Below are positions 1 through 11,630 of a stretch of 64,000 nucleotides of DNA, piece after piece; the stretch's first letter is position 1, and each line of letters begins with the position of its first letter. Under the pieces are notes generated by a model. It saw only the letters and a list, made by a program, of their open reading frames with translations, was not told the origin of the DNA and ran no database searches. Source of the DNA: Streptomyces sp. I6 (GTDB lineage: Bacteria > Actinomycetota > Actinomycetes > Streptomycetales > Streptomycetaceae); NCBI GenBank assembly GCA_003725745.1, contig RHDP01000001.1, positions 2,447,501 to 2,511,500 on the forward strand, given 5' to 3'. The translations under genes were made by a program, and so were the position numbers.

Positions 1-872
1 CTGGCCCAGGTCGGAAGGCCCGAGGGCGTGACGAAGCCCTCGATCGCTCCTGAGACGAAGAGGACCAGGGCGAGTCCGACGGCCATGCCGATCGCGGCAC
101 GCCCCTGCTGGGCGAGGGCGGCCCGCCTGGTCGTCGGCCCCGGGTCGATCACGGTCCAGCCGAGGCGGAGGCCGGTGCCGGCGGCGACGAAGACGGCGGT
201 GAGTTCGAGGAGGCCGTGCGGAAGAACGAGCCCCAGGAAGGTGTCGAGACGTCCCGCCGACGACATCAGTCCGATCCCGATGCCGAGGTTGGCCATGTTG
301 AGGAAGAGGATCCAGATCACCGGTACGCACAGGAAGGCGCCGAGGACCAGGCACAGGGCGGCGGCCTGGGCGTTGTTCGTCCAGACCTGGGCCGCGAACG
401 ACGCCGCCGGGTGGCTTGAGTAGTACGCCTCGTACTGCCCGCCGGGACGGGTGAGCTCGCGCAGTTCGTCGGGGGCGGCGATGGCCGCCTGGACCTCGGG
501 GTGCGTACCGATCCACCAGCCGATGACCGCGGCGAGGAGCGTGGAGAGGACGGCCGTGGGAATCCACCAGTGCCGGGAGCGGTAGACCGCCGCCGGGAAG
601 CCCGCGGTCAGGAAGCGGACCGCGTCCGTCCATGAAGCGCGGCGGGTTCCGGTGACGACAGCCCTGGCACGGGCCACGAGTTGGGTCAGCCGAGCCGTGA
701 TCATGGGGTCCGGGGCGCTGGACTGGATCAGCGAGAGATGCGTGGCGGTGCGCTGGTAGAGCGCGACGAGTTCGTCCGCCTCGGCACCGCTGAGACGGCG
801 CCCTCGGCCCAGGAGGTGGTCGAGGCGGTCCCATTCCGCCCGGTGGGTCATGACGAAGACGTCGAGGTCCAT
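1..872 (-). CDS. SpoIIM/DUF95-family integral membrane protein (3' end outside window)
   Basis: The reading frame opens at an ATG (MDLDVFVMTHRAEWDRLDHL) and runs off the left edge, so only about 290 residues are present. A soluble helical N-terminus of about 100 residues (LSGAEADELVALYQRTATHLS) is followed by several hydrophobic helices (for example WWIPTAVLSTLLAAVIGWWIG, then AALCLVLGAFLCVPVIWILF) and the motif LPHGLLELTAVFVAAGTG. This is the pattern of the stage II sporulation protein M / DUF95 family. In actinobacteria these proteins are often encoded next to RDD proteins, and an RDD gene lies divergently 226 bp away. The exact role in Streptomyces is not known. Family assignment is firm; function is inferred only from family and neighbour. 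Confidence 0.85.
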   Translation of the reverse strand, partial: MDLDVFVMTHRAEWDRLDHLLGRGRRLSGAEADELVALYQRTATHLSLIQSSAPDPMITARLTQLVARARAVVTGTRRASWTDAVRFLTAGFPAAVYRSRHWWIPTAVLSTLLAAVIGWWIGTHPEVQAAIAAPDELRELTRPGGQYEAYYSSHPAASFAAQVWTNNAQAAALCLVLGAFLCVPVIWILFLNMANLGIGIGLMSSAGRLDTFLGLVLPHGLLELTAVFVAAGTGLRLGWTVIDPGPTTRRAALAQQGRAAIGMAVGLALVLFVSGAIEGFVTPSGLPTWA

Positions 873-1098
873 GGTCGGCTGCTGCTCCAGGCACTGGTCC
901 GGGCCCGCCGCGGGGGCGGTGCGTACAACGACTCGTACATCCGCTCGCACATCTGCCGCATACGTCTGCTGCGTACGTCTGCTCGGACTACTGCGATGCG
1001 CTTGCCCGTCAGCTTGGCAGACTTGCGTACTGAAGGGTCGTGAAGGTCCGCGAAGACCGGGAACGGGTTCGAGGGCGAGTGGAGAGAGGGTGGGCGCC

Positions 1099-2226
1099 GT
1101 GAGCGGGGTTGTGACCGGGGATGCCGTCGTACTGGGGCTTCGTCCGGCAAGGCTGCCGAGCCGCGCCCTGGCGCTGGTGATCGACCTCGCCCTCGTCTGG
1201 GCGGTGTACCTCCTGATATCGGTCGGGCTGGCGATGGCAACGGCGTCGTTGGACCAGGCGGCGGGGACGGCGGTGTCGATCGCGGCATTCGTCCTCGTCC
1301 TCGTCGGGGCGCCGATCGCCGTGGAGACGCTCAGCCACGGACGTTCCCTGGGCAAGCTCGCGTGCGGGCTGCGGGTGGTCCGCGACGACGGGGGCCCGAT
1401 CCGGTTCCGGCACGCGCTGGTGCGCGGGGCGATCGGGGTGGTGGAGATCCTGATGACCTTCGGCACCGTCGCCTGCATCGCCTCGCTGGTGTCGGCACGC
1501 GGGCGACGTGTCGGCGACGTGTTCGCCGGGACCCTGGTCGTCCGCGAGCGGGTACCCGCTGCCCGGTCCGGGTACCTGCCCCCGCCGCCGCCCTGGCTGG
1601 TCGGGCGGTTCGCGGAGGTCGACCTGTCCGGGGTGCCGGACGATCTGTGGCTCGCCGTACGCCAGTACCTGACGCGGATGGACCAGCTCGACCCGGAGGT
1701 GGGCCGGGCCCTGGCCGAGCGGCTGGCCGGTGACCTGGCGGCGTGCACGGGCGCACCAGTCCCGCCCGGGGTGCCGGCCGGTGCGTATCTGGCGGGTGTG
1801 GTGCACGAACGGCAGACCCGGGACACACGACGGACCAACGCGGCGCCGTCCCTGAACCCGACGTCACCGGCGAACCCCTCTCCCTCCGCGCGCTCCTCGG
1901 CCGCGGTGCACGCGTCGCCTCCCGCGCGGCCGGTGCCCGGTGCCGGAACGACGCCGCCCGGGGCCCGGCCCGTGACGGCGGCACGCCCCGCGCCAGGGCA
2001 GCGGGTGATGCGCGGAGTACCGGCCGCCGACCCTTCCGCCGCTGCTTCCGCCGGCTTCGCGGCACCGGGCCTCCCCGGCCCTGCTGCCGGCGCCGCCGCT
2101 TCCGGCCCTGCGGCCCGCCGCGACGCCTCCGGTCGGGCCGGCGCGTCTGTGCCGGCGCACGCCCGGACCGACGACGGCGCCGAGGAACCGGGGCCGTCGG
2201 CGACCGGGTTCGCGCCGCCCGCCTGA
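1099..2226 (+). CDS. RDD-family membrane protein with long Pro/Ala-rich tail
   Basis: Residues about 10-160 form an RDD domain: PARLPSRALALVIDLALVW gives the Arg and Asp signature, followed by further hydrophobic helices and SLGKLACGLRVVRDDGGP and GRRVGDVFAGTLVVRER, typical of the family. The last 130 or so residues are low-complexity Ala/Pro/Gly/Arg sequence without predicted structure. I chose GTG 1099 because GGAGAGAGG at 1081-1089 is correctly spaced for it; the in-frame GTG at 1090 touches that site. Predicted length is 375 aa. It is divergent from the SpoIIM-like gene, a common pairing. The RDD function is not firmly known; transport or cation exchange has been suggested for some members. 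Confidence 0.85.
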   Translation: MSGVVTGDAVVLGLRPARLPSRALALVIDLALVWAVYLLISVGLAMATASLDQAAGTAVSIAAFVLVLVGAPIAVETLSHGRSLGKLACGLRVVRDDGGPIRFRHALVRGAIGVVEILMTFGTVACIASLVSARGRRVGDVFAGTLVVRERVPAARSGYLPPPPPWLVGRFAEVDLSGVPDDLWLAVRQYLTRMDQLDPEVGRALAERLAGDLAACTGAPVPPGVPAGAYLAGVVHERQTRDTRRTNAAPSLNPTSPANPSPSARSSAAVHASPPARPVPGAGTTPPGARPVTAARPAPGQRVMRGVPAADPSAAASAGFAAPGLPGPAAGAAASGPAARRDASGRAGASVPAHARTDDGAEEPGPSATGFAPPA

Positions 2227-2261
2227 AGGCGCACTCGGTGTTGTAGCGGACGGACCCACGT

Positions 2262-2875
2262 TCAGGTGAAGACCGAGGGCGGGGTCTCGAGATCCTCCAG
2301 TTCGACACCGGGCGCCGAGAGGACCACGTCGCCCGCGAGGTGGACGGTGTGCTGCTCACCGGTGTCCAGGCATCCGATCCGGTACTCGTCCACGGTCAGA
2401 GGGCCGTTGTCAGTGCCGTGCGCTTCACTCTTCACCAGGGCCCAGGAGCGGTCGACGGTCCGGGGGCCAGCACCGGGTCGGTGAAGGCGACGAGGCGGAC
2501 GCGGATCGCCGGGGCGCCGGGTGCGAGACGGAGCAGCCGGGCGGTGGCGACGAGGAAGGCGGGGGAGGTTCCGGTGAAGGCATGGGCGCGGACATTGCCT
2601 TCGGCCGCGTGCTCGCCGGCGGGGTCGGTGCGTACCCAGGTCAGGCCGTCGAGGGCGGCACCGCGCACCTGCCAGCCCGCGGCGTGGAGTTCGAGCCGGA
2701 CGGGGCGGCCGAGTTCGTCGAGCGCCAGATCGACGGAGCCCGTGTGCTCGCCTGAGGGGGTGGTCCTCTGGGACACATAGCGCCAGCCGGACGGGCCGGG
2801 CGCGCAGTGGAAGTGCTCTTCACCGAGGGAGGTGTGATCGTGCGGGTCATGGAGCGAATAGCGGCCGCGGGGCAT
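2262..2875 (-). CDS. Conserved hypothetical protein, frameshifted in this sequence
   Basis: The protein starts MPRGRYSLHDPHDHTSLGEE. As given, the frame stops early (after VLAPGPSTAPGPW, about 2432). Adding one G/C in the run at 2462-2466 restores an open frame that continues RTVDRSWALVKSEAHGTDNG and ends in ETPPSVFT at 2262, about 204 aa. The restored tail has normal Streptomyces codon bias and no other stop. The sequence has no signal peptide or membrane segment. I recognise it as a protein kept between the RDD gene and ahcY in Streptomyces, but not its function. The break is more likely a sequencing error than a true mutation, because the same kind of defect recurs in this window. Confidence 0.6.
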
Positions 2876-2966
2876 GGGAGTGCCTGACTTCCCGGATTGA
2901 CGGGCAGGCCCCCGACACGGGGGTGCGGGGCCTGTCCTGCTGCGCTTGTGCCACTGGCCGCCGGGT

Positions 2967-2998
2967 GTGCCCCTCGGGTCGATGACCCGGGGGGGCAC
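2967..2998 (-). terminator. Intrinsic terminator-like hairpin after ahcY
   Basis: GTGCCCCTCGGGTC and GACCCGGGGGGGCAC form a near-perfect GC-rich stem with a 3-nt loop (GAT), starting 13 nt past the ahcY stop. There is no T-run, as usual for Streptomyces terminators. Confidence 0.65.
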
Positions 2999-3011
2999 AC
3001 CGTGCGGCGGG

Positions 3012-5033
<2,022 letters not shown>

Positions 5034-6010
5034 TCAGTGAGCCGTCCCGGGGCCGGGGCCGCCCGGGGACTTCGCCGGGTCCGCGCCCGCCGCAGCAGCC
5101 TCCTCGCTGTAGATGTCGGGCTCCAGGTAGATGACCCGCGCGATCGGGACCGCGCTGCGGATGCGGTCCTCGGCGGCGTTGATCGCCGCGGCGACCTGCT
5201 CGGCCGTGTTGTCGTGCCGGACCGCGATCTTGGCCGCCACCAGCAGCTCCTCGGGCCGAGGTGCAGCGTACGCATGTGGATGATGCCGGTCACCGCGTCG
5301 CCGCCGACCGTCGCCGCCTTGATCTTCTCGACCTCCTCCGCGCCCGCCGCCTCACCGAGCAGCAGGGACTTCGTCTCGGCCGCGAGGACCAGCGCGATAA
5401 GGATGAGGAGGACGCCGATGCACAGGGTGCCGATCCCGTCCCACACGCCGTTGCCGGTGATCAGGGCGAGGCCGACGCCGACGAGGGCGAGGACCAGGCC
5501 GACGAGGGCGCCGAGGTCCTCGAGGAGGACCACGGGGAGCTCGGGTGCCTTGGCGTGCCGGACGAACTCCTTCCAGGAGCGCTTGCCGCGCACGGCGTTG
5601 GACTCCTTGATGGCGGTACGGAAGGAGACCGTCTCCGCGATGATCGCGAAGACGAGCACGCCGATCGGCCAGTACCAGTCCGTGATGGCGTGCGGGTGCA
5701 CGATCTTCTCGTAGCCCTCGTAGATCGCGAACATGCCGCCCACCGAGAACAGCACGATCGAGACCAGGAAGGCGTAGATGTAACGCTCGCGGCCGTAGCC
5801 GAAGGGGTGCTCCGGGGTCGCCGCGCGCTTGGCCTTCCTGCCGCCGAGGAGCAGCAGCCCCTGGTTTCCGGAGTCGGCGACCGAGTGGACGCTCTCCGCC
5901 AGCATCGACGAGGACCCGCTGAAGAGGAACGCCACGAACTTGGCTACTGCGATCGTGAGGTTCGCGACGAGGGCCGCGACGATCGCCTTGGTTCCGCCTG
6001 ACGCGCTCAT
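5034..6010 (-). CDS. Cation diffusion facilitator family transporter, frameshifted in this sequence
   Basis: This is an inner-membrane divalent-metal exporter of the CDF type, by family. The N-terminal frame reads MSASGGTKAIVAALVANLTI with several transmembrane helices, the metal-site motif AESVHSVADSGNQGLLLLG and EDLGALVGLVLALVGVGLAL. The frame breaks at the G run 5253-5255: adding one base joins IIHMRTLHLGP to EELLVAAKIAVRHDNTAEQV, the cytoplasmic C-terminal domain, ending at 5034 (about 325 aa). Metal specificity cannot be read from sequence. It follows manA on the same strand with a 162-bp gap and may be cotranscribed. Confidence in family is high; the frameshift is probably a sequencing error. 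Confidence 0.85.
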
Positions 6011-6172
6011 GGGTGCGTGGTGTCCCTTCGTTGCCGAGGTTCCCGGAGTTCCCGGGTTCCCGAGGTTCCCGCGGTGGGGCTCCCGGGGCCATGGGCTGGG
6101 CTCCCGGGATCCCCGGAGCGGGTTCCCGCGTTACGGCGGGACATTGTTGCAGGAGCCCCGGCGCGCGCCGAG

Positions 6173-7324
6173 TCAGACCGCCACAGTGGCCCGGAAGACG
6201 GTTCCCGTACCGGACAGTTCGACCTTTTCGCCCGCCGGAACGAACACCGACTCCCCTGGAGCGAGCGCGAGTTCCCCGGCCTTCGGCCGGCCCGCCGTCG
6301 CCAGCAGGATCTGCGGTGTGGGCAGGGTGAGGTCCACCGGAGCCACGCCCCGCGGCCGTACGAAGCGGGACAGCCGGAACTCGTCGATCGGGGTGTCGTA
6401 CAGCTCCTCACCGGAGGGCGCGGCCTCGGGGCGCAGAACGCCCGGGTCGCCCGCCTCGAAGCGCACGACGCGCAGGAGTTCCGGGACGTCGACGTGCTTC
6501 GGGGTCAGCCCGCACCGCAGCACGTTGTCGGAGTTCGCCATGATCTCCACGGCGAGTCCGCCGAGGTACGCGTGCGGCACCCCGGCGCCCAGGAACAACG
6601 CCTCACCGGGCTGCAGCCGGACATGGTTCAGGAGCATGGCGGCGATGACGCCCGGATCGCCGGGGAAGTGGTGGGCGATGGCGGTGAAGGGGGCGTATGG
6701 CCCGCCAAGGCGCTCCGCGGCCGCCGCGGCCTCGGCGACGGTGTGGGCCATCTCCTCCGGGTCGGAGGAGAGGATCGCGGTCAGGACCTCGCGCAGCGCG
6801 GCCTCCTCGGGGTGCGCGTGGAGGAGGTCGACGTACGGCTTGAGGGAGTCGACGTCGAGAGCGGCGATGAAGTCGGCCGCCTCGACGGGCGGGCGGAAGC
6901 CGCACAGGCCGTCGAACGGGGTGAGTGCGCAGACCAGCTCGGGCTTGTGGTTGTCGTCCCGGTAGTTGCGGTGGGGCGCGTCGAGCGGAACGCCGGCCGC
7001 TTCCTCAGCGGCGAAACCGGCCTGGGCCTGCGACCGGTCCGGATGGACCTGCAGGGACAGGGGCGCGCCTGCGGCGAGCAGTTTGAGGAGGAAGGGGAGC
7101 CGGGGGCCGAAGGCCTCGAGGGCCGGGCGGCCGAGTTCGCGGGCCGGATCCGTGTCGATGATGTCGCGCAGGGAGCCGCGGCCGGTCTGCGACGGGGCAC
7201 CGGGATGGGCGCCCATCCACATCTCCGCCTGGGGCTCGCCGGTCGGGGCGACGCCGAGGAGTTCCGGGATGAGCGTGGTGGACCCCCAGGCGTAGGGGCG
7301 AACGGTGTTGGAGAGGCGGTCCAT
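6173..7324 (-). CDS. manA: Mannose-6-phosphate isomerase, class I
   Basis: The enzyme interconverts fructose-6-phosphate and mannose-6-phosphate and feeds GDP-mannose formation for glycans and glycoproteins. The 383-aa protein begins MDRLSNTVRPYAWGSTTLIP. Zinc-site segments are visible: LSLQVHPDRSQAQAGF, DDNHKPELVCALTPFDGLCG and LGAGVPHAYLGGLAVEIMAN, followed by a cupin C-terminus. It sits downstream of a SIS protein and phosphomannomutase on the same strand, which completes a hexose-phosphate module with the guanylyltransferase-like gene near 25-26 kb. The 533-bp upstream gap is repeat-rich. Confidence 0.95.
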   Translation of the reverse strand: MDRLSNTVRPYAWGSTTLIPELLGVAPTGEPQAEMWMGAHPGAPSQTGRGSLRDIIDTDPARELGRPALEAFGPRLPFLLKLLAAGAPLSLQVHPDRSQAQAGFAAEEAAGVPLDAPHRNYRDDNHKPELVCALTPFDGLCGFRPPVEAADFIAALDVDSLKPYVDLLHAHPEEAALREVLTAILSSDPEEMAHTVAEAAAAAERLGGPYAPFTAIAHHFPGDPGVIAAMLLNHVRLQPGEALFLGAGVPHAYLGGLAVEIMANSDNVLRCGLTPKHVDVPELLRVVRFEAGDPGVLRPEAAPSGEELYDTPIDEFRLSRFVRPRGVAPVDLTLPTPQILLATAGRPKAGELALAPGESVFVPAGEKVELSGTGTVFRATVAV

Positions 7325-7484
7325 GAGGGGCGATCCTCGACTCGGTACGTGGCGGATGCGTGTCTGGTGGGGTCTCTGCGATGTGACCGGCGGTGTGTCC
7401 GGGTGTATGTCCGTACGGGCGGCCGGCGGTGTGTCCGTACGGGTTGGGTCGGTTCGGGGCGGACGGGAGGATTCGGGAACGGTA

Positions 7485-7570
7485 GGGGAGGGTCAGGACG
7501 GGAGGGGAGGGTCAGGACGGGAGGGGACGGTCAGGGACGGGAGGGGACGGTCAGGGACGGGAGGGGACGG
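7485..7570. repeat. Tandem repeat in the gap upstream of manA
   Basis: About four degenerate copies of a 19-20 bp unit (GGGGACGGTCAGGGACGGGA) lie head to tail. A second low-complexity run of GGTTC units follows at about 7624-7670. The whole 7325-7857 gap has no supported gene. Confidence 0.75.
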
Positions 7571-7857
7571 GACCTTGCGGTCCGGGCGGGACGGTTCGGG
7601 ACAGGGGGGTTCGGTGCGGCACGGTTCGGTTCGGTTCGGTTCGGGGCGGACGGGACGGTTCGGTTCGGTCTGTGCCGGGGCGCCCTGGCAAGGGCCGGGG
7701 TGCCGGGGCGGAAGGACGGGGCGATCGGCAACCGGGTCCGGGCCGCGCCCCCTTCGACGGACGGTCGGCCCGGGTTACGGGCCGCCGCCGAGGCCGTGGG
7801 TGGGCCCGGTGGTCCGGGCGCCGGGACGGGTGGGCGGGCGCCGGGACCGGTGGGCGG

Positions 7858-8991
7858 TCAGGCGTGGCCGTTGCTCGCGAGGGCCAGGTACCCGGCGGCG
7901 AAGTCCGTCACCGCGAGCAGCTCGGCGAGGGTCTCCAGTGCGCCGCCGTCCTCCGGCTCCAGTTCGCTGATGGCGGTGTCGTGGCTGAGCGCGAGTTCCC
8001 GCGCTGCGGGGGCGGCCGTGAATCCGCCGTCCAGGCCGTCCCGCAGCAGCAGGACCCGTGCCCTGACGGCCTGCGGCTCCTCGACGCGGTCGCGGAAGAA
8101 GTCGTCCGGGTCGGCCCCTGCCGCGAAGTCGCCGGCGAGGAGCATGCCGTGGGCGGGCAGTGCCTCGGGCAGCTCTGCGGCGATGGCCGGCCGGCCGGCG
8201 AGCTCGGCCAGCACTGCGGCGAACCGGCGGCCGACGGGACCTGCCGCGCCTTCCGTCCAGATCAGCGGGAGCGTGTCCGCGAGTTCGGCGGCGAGGGTCT
8301 TGGCGGGGTTGCTGTAGGTGGCGATCGCCGGACCGCAGCGCTCGGCGATGCGGTCGAGGCGGTCGGCCACGCTCTGCATCGCCTCAGGGGCGGCGGAGAT
8401 CAGGCCGACCCGGTCGAGGAGCACGAGGAGCGGGGTGAACAGGGCCCAGAAGGCGCCGGGGCTCGCAGCGTTCCGGGTCTCCTCGTCCAGCTCATGGGGT
8501 GCGGTCGCCATGGGGACGACGAGGCCGTGGATGCCGGCGACCCCCTCGGAGAGCGGGGAACGCTGCGGGGCCACCGCGACGACGGTGCAGCCGCGGCGGT
8601 ACGCCTGCTCGGCGAGCAGGGCCAGGCCCGGTTCGCTGCCGTCGGTGGTGGCGATGAGGAGGAGGTCGACGGAGCCGGCCCAGCCGGGGAGCGCCCAGCG
8701 GAGGGCGCCTGCCGCCGGGGCGACGCCGGTCGGGTGGAGCCGGGTGACCGGCGCGGTGGGTCCGGCCAGTTCGGCGAGGAGGTCGGCGACGCCCCTGGCC
8801 GCGGTGCCGGGGCCAGCGATCAGCACGGCGCGCGGGCGGCCCTCCGGGGTCAGCTCGGCGATGCCGGCCTCGGCCGCGTGCCGGGCGGCGGTGCGTACGC
8901 GCGCCCCTGCCTCCGCGGCGCCACGGAGCAGACCGCGGCGGTCGGCGCGGGCGAGGGCTTCCGGGGCGTCGAGGAGTGACTCGTCGAGCAT
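7858..8991 (-). CDS. SIS-domain protein (phosphosugar isomerase-like)
   Basis: A 377-aa protein with a SIS sugar-phosphate-binding fold: RAVLIAGPGTAARGVADLLAE, then SVDLLLIATTDGSEPGLALL where Ser/Thr residues would contact phosphate, and a C-terminal half (IATYSNPAKTLAAELADTLP, PLIWTEGAAGPVGRRFAAVL) like bifunctional phosphoglucose/phosphomannose isomerases. It lies between manA and the phosphomannomutase, so a role in hexose-phosphate interconversion or its regulation is likely. Whether it is catalytically active is uncertain, since I cannot place the isomerase Glu/His confidently. The next upstream gene on the strand is the Trm112-like protein, 51 bp away. Confidence 0.85.
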   Translation of the reverse strand: MLDESLLDAPEALARADRRGLLRGAAEAGARVRTAARHAAEAGIAELTPEGRPRAVLIAGPGTAARGVADLLAELAGPTAPVTRLHPTGVAPAAGALRWALPGWAGSVDLLLIATTDGSEPGLALLAEQAYRRGCTVVAVAPQRSPLSEGVAGIHGLVVPMATAPHELDEETRNAASPGAFWALFTPLLVLLDRVGLISAAPEAMQSVADRLDRIAERCGPAIATYSNPAKTLAAELADTLPLIWTEGAAGPVGRRFAAVLAELAGRPAIAAELPEALPAHGMLLAGDFAAGADPDDFFRDRVEEPQAVRARVLLLRDGLDGGFTAAPAARELALSHDTAISELEPEDGGALETLAELLAVTDFAAGYLALASNGHA

Positions 8992-9042
8992 GGGGGTGGG
9001 CCTCCGATTCGCCGAACAGCCTGACAGGTGGGGGCTTGACGC

Positions 9043-9225
9043 CTACGCGGGGCGGCGGGCCTCGTCCACGAGCAGTACGGGGATGCCGTCCCGTACGGGG
9101 TACGCCAGGCCGCAGTCCTTGCCGGTGCAGATCAGCTCGGGGGTTTCGGCAGCCGTCGCGTCCTCGAGCGGAGCGTGGCAGGCCGGACAGGCGAGGATCT
9201 CCAGAAGGCCGGCTTCGAGCGGCAT
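9043..9225 (-). CDS. Trm112-family small zinc-binding protein
   Basis: A 60-aa protein starting [20 protein letters not shown]. The first zinc knuckle is CPAC and the second half has [20 protein letters not shown], which is the Trm112/YcaR pattern. Members act as small partners or stabilisers of methyltransferases; in bacteria the partner is usually unknown. Start ATG 9225 has AAAGGACG just upstream. It is cotranscribed, by spacing, with the SIS gene. Confidence 0.9.
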   Translation of the reverse strand: MPLEAGLLEILACPACHAPLEDATAAETPELICTGKDCGLAYPVRDGIPVLLVDEARRPA

Positions 9226-9435
9226 GGGATCGTCCTTTCGAACATGCGGATGGGGCCACGTCAGCCTACCGCCGGGTCGCAGCAGGCGCGGCTCGGCGTG
9301 CGGGTGGGGCGGGTGGGGCGGGTAGGCGGGGTGGAGACCGAGCCCCCGGCCTCGGCCGTGATCAGGGCGGCCGGGGCCCGGGAGCCGAGGCGGGATGCCC
9401 CGCGCCGGAACGACGGCGCGACGGAGCCGCGGCGG

Positions 9436-9541
9436 GCGGCTCGTACCCCACCGGGGTTCGTGCACCACCGGCAGCTCGTACCCACCGAAAGCGCATGCAC
9501 CACCGGCAGCTCGTACCCCACCGGGAGCGCATGCACCACCG
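9436..9541. repeat. Three tandem 35-36 bp repeats between the phosphomannomutase and Trm112 genes
   Basis: Units at 9436-9470, 9471-9505 and 9506-9541 share GCAGCTCGTACCC and GCATGCACCACCG. The remainder of the 9226-9573 gap shows no gene. Confidence 0.85.
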
Positions 9542-9573
9542 GCCGCGGTAGGCGTCCGCTCGGGCGGGATGCT

Positions 9574-10950
9574 TCAGCCGTTCCGGACCAGGCGGAGTAC
9601 CTCGTCCCGCAGGGCTGACATCGTGGTCTCGTCGCGGGCCTCGACATTGAGGCGGAGGAGGGGCTCGGTGTTCGAGGGGCGGAGGTTGAACCACCAGTCG
9701 GCAGTGGAGACGGTGAGACCGTCGAGGGTGTCGAAGGTGGCACCCTCGCGCGCCGCGAAGGCCTCGCGGACGGCTGCCGTGCGGCCCGCCTGGTCCTCGA
9801 CCGTGGAGTTGATCTCACCGGAGGCGGCGTAGCGGTCGTACCGTTCGACCAGGTCGGACAGCGGACCCTGGTGGGTCCCGAGGGCCGCCAGGACGTGGAG
9901 GGCGGCGAGCATGCCCGTGTCGGCGTTCCAGAAATCACGGAAGTAGTAGTGCGCGGAGTGCTCGCCGCCGAAGATGGCACCGTTGCGGGCCATCTCCTCC
10001 TTGATGAAGGAGTGCCCGACCCGGGTACGTACGGGTGTGCCGCCCTGTTCGCGCACGACCTCGGGCACCGACCACGAGGTGATCAGGTTGTGGATGACGA
10101 CGCCGCCGCCGTTCCTGGCCAGCTCGCGTGCCGCGACCAGGGCCGTGACCGCCGACGGGGAGACCCCTTCGCCGCGCTCGTCGACGACGAAGCACCGGTC
10201 GGCGTCGCCGTCGAAGGCCAGGCCGATGTCCGCGCCCTCCTCGCGCACCCGCTTCTGGAGGTCCACGAGGTTCCTGGGGTCGAGGGGGTTGGCTTCGTGG
10301 TTCGGGAACGTGCCGTCCAGCTCGAAGTACATGGGGACGAGCTCGACCGGCAAAGAGGCGAAGACCTTCGGCACGGTGTGGCCGCCCATGCCGTTGCCCG
10401 CGTCCACGACCACCTTCAGCGGGCGGATCGCCGCAAGGTCCACCAGGGAGAGCAGGTGGGAGGCGTAGTCGTCGAGGGTGTCGCGTTCGGTCACCGATCC
10501 CGGGGCGGCCACGGGCGCCGGACCCCCGGAAGCTATCCAGGACTCGACCAGTTCGCGGATCTCCGTCAGGCCCGTGTCCTGGCCCACCGGGGTCGCGCCC
10601 GCGCGGCACATCTTGATGCCGTTGTACCGGGCCGGGTTGTGGGACGCCGTGAACATCGCGCCCGGCAGTACGAGCTGCCCTGACGCCGAGTACAGCTGGT
10701 CCGTCGAGCAGAGACCGATCATGGTGACGTCGGCGCCGCGGGCGGCGGCGCCCCGGGCGAAGGCGCCGGAGAGCCCGGGCGAGGAGGGCCGCATGTCGTG
10801 ACCGACGACGATCGCATCCGCGCCGGTGACCTGGACGAAGGCGGATCCGAACAGTTCGGCCAGCGACTCGTCCCACTGGTCCGGCACCACCCCGCGCACG
10901 TCGTACGCCTTCACGATCTGTGACAGATCAGCAGCAGAGGATGCAGCCAC
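9574..10950 (-). CDS. manB: Phosphomannomutase / phosphoglucomutase
   Basis: The enzyme moves phosphate between C6 and C1 of mannose (or glucose) and links manA to GDP-mannose synthesis. The 458-aa protein carries all family landmarks: the phosphoserine loop FTASHNPARYNGIK, the metal-binding loop LAFDGDADRCFVVDERGEG, the sugar-specificity loop FGGEHSAHYYFRDFW, and the phosphate-binding C-terminus NLRPSNTEPLLRLNVEAR. GTG 10950 was chosen because GGGAAGG precedes it at good spacing and VAASSAADLSQIVKAYDVRG matches the family N-terminus. The frame extends further upstream but is not family-like. Confidence 0.95.
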   Translation of the reverse strand: MAASSAADLSQIVKAYDVRGVVPDQWDESLAELFGSAFVQVTGADAIVVGHDMRPSSPGLSGAFARGAAARGADVTMIGLCSTDQLYSASGQLVLPGAMFTASHNPARYNGIKMCRAGATPVGQDTGLTEIRELVESWIASGGPAPVAAPGSVTERDTLDDYASHLLSLVDLAAIRPLKVVVDAGNGMGGHTVPKVFASLPVELVPMYFELDGTFPNHEANPLDPRNLVDLQKRVREEGADIGLAFDGDADRCFVVDERGEGVSPSAVTALVAARELARNGGGVVIHNLITSWSVPEVVREQGGTPVRTRVGHSFIKEEMARNGAIFGGEHSAHYYFRDFWNADTGMLAALHVLAALGTHQGPLSDLVERYDRYAASGEINSTVEDQAGRTAAVREAFAAREGATFDTLDGLTVSTADWWFNLRPSNTEPLLRLNVEARDETTMSALRDEVLRLVRNG

Positions 10951-11250
10951 GACCCAACCTTCCCGAATTCCCTGTGGTCGCAACAAAGTACCCGCCGGGT
11001 CGGGGGCAGCCGGGGGCAGGCCCGACATCGACGGCGTCGGAGTCAGGACACCGCGCCACGGGCGAGGCGTCGAGGCACCCCACGGCGCCGAAGCCCAGCG
11101 CCGGGGCCCAGGAGACACCCAGCGCCGGGAGGAACCGGGGCTGGGAGGAATGGGGCTGGGAGGAATGGGGCTGGGAGGAATGGGAGCGGGAAGAAAGCCG
11201 GGGCCGGGAAGGAGCCGCAGCCGGAGCCAGGGGCGGGAGTGGGCGGCTCT
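10951..11250. other. Gap with 15-bp tandem repeat, no gene seen
   Basis: Three exact 15-bp units (CTGGGAGGAATGGGG) lie at 11141-11185 between DUF3499 and the phosphomannomutase. No coding region or clear promoter was identified. Confidence 0.6.
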
Positions 11251-11630
11251 TCAGGAGTCGGGCGAGCGAAGCACCCTGAGGTGCCCCCGCCGCGCGACCT
11301 CCATCGGGTCGGATCTACGCACTCCGGCCCCGCCACCGGCCTGGGCCGCGCGCTCCTGGGGGCGGGCCGCCTCCCTCACCGCGTTCGCGAGCGCCTCGAG
11401 ATCGTCACCGCTGGGCCTGGCCGGGCCGGAGGCATCGGAGAGCCGGACGACCTCCCAGCCGCGGGGCGCGGTGAGCCGCTCGCTGTGCTCGGCGCAGAGG
11501 TCGTAGCAGTGGGGTTCGGCGTAGGTGGCGAGGGGCCGAGGACCGCGGTCGAGTCGGCATAGACGTACGTCAGTGTCGCGACGGCAGGACGGCCGCACGC
11601 GGTGCGCGAACAGCGACGTACAGGGCTCAC
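11251..11630 (-). CDS. DUF3499-family protein, frameshifted in this sequence
   Basis: A GTG start at 11630 opens MSPVRRCSRTACGRPAVATL, followed by TYVYADSTAVLGP. The frame then breaks at the run 11532-11535; one added G/C rejoins LATYAEPHCYDLCAEHSERL, TAPRGWEVVRLSDASGP and an Ala-rich tail ending RSPDS. The restored protein has 126 aa. Four cysteines (CSRTAC, CYDLC) suggest a small zinc-binding domain, as in DUF3499 proteins of actinobacteria. The function is unknown. It lies upstream of manB on the same strand and divergent from the metallopeptidase-like gene. Confidence 0.75.
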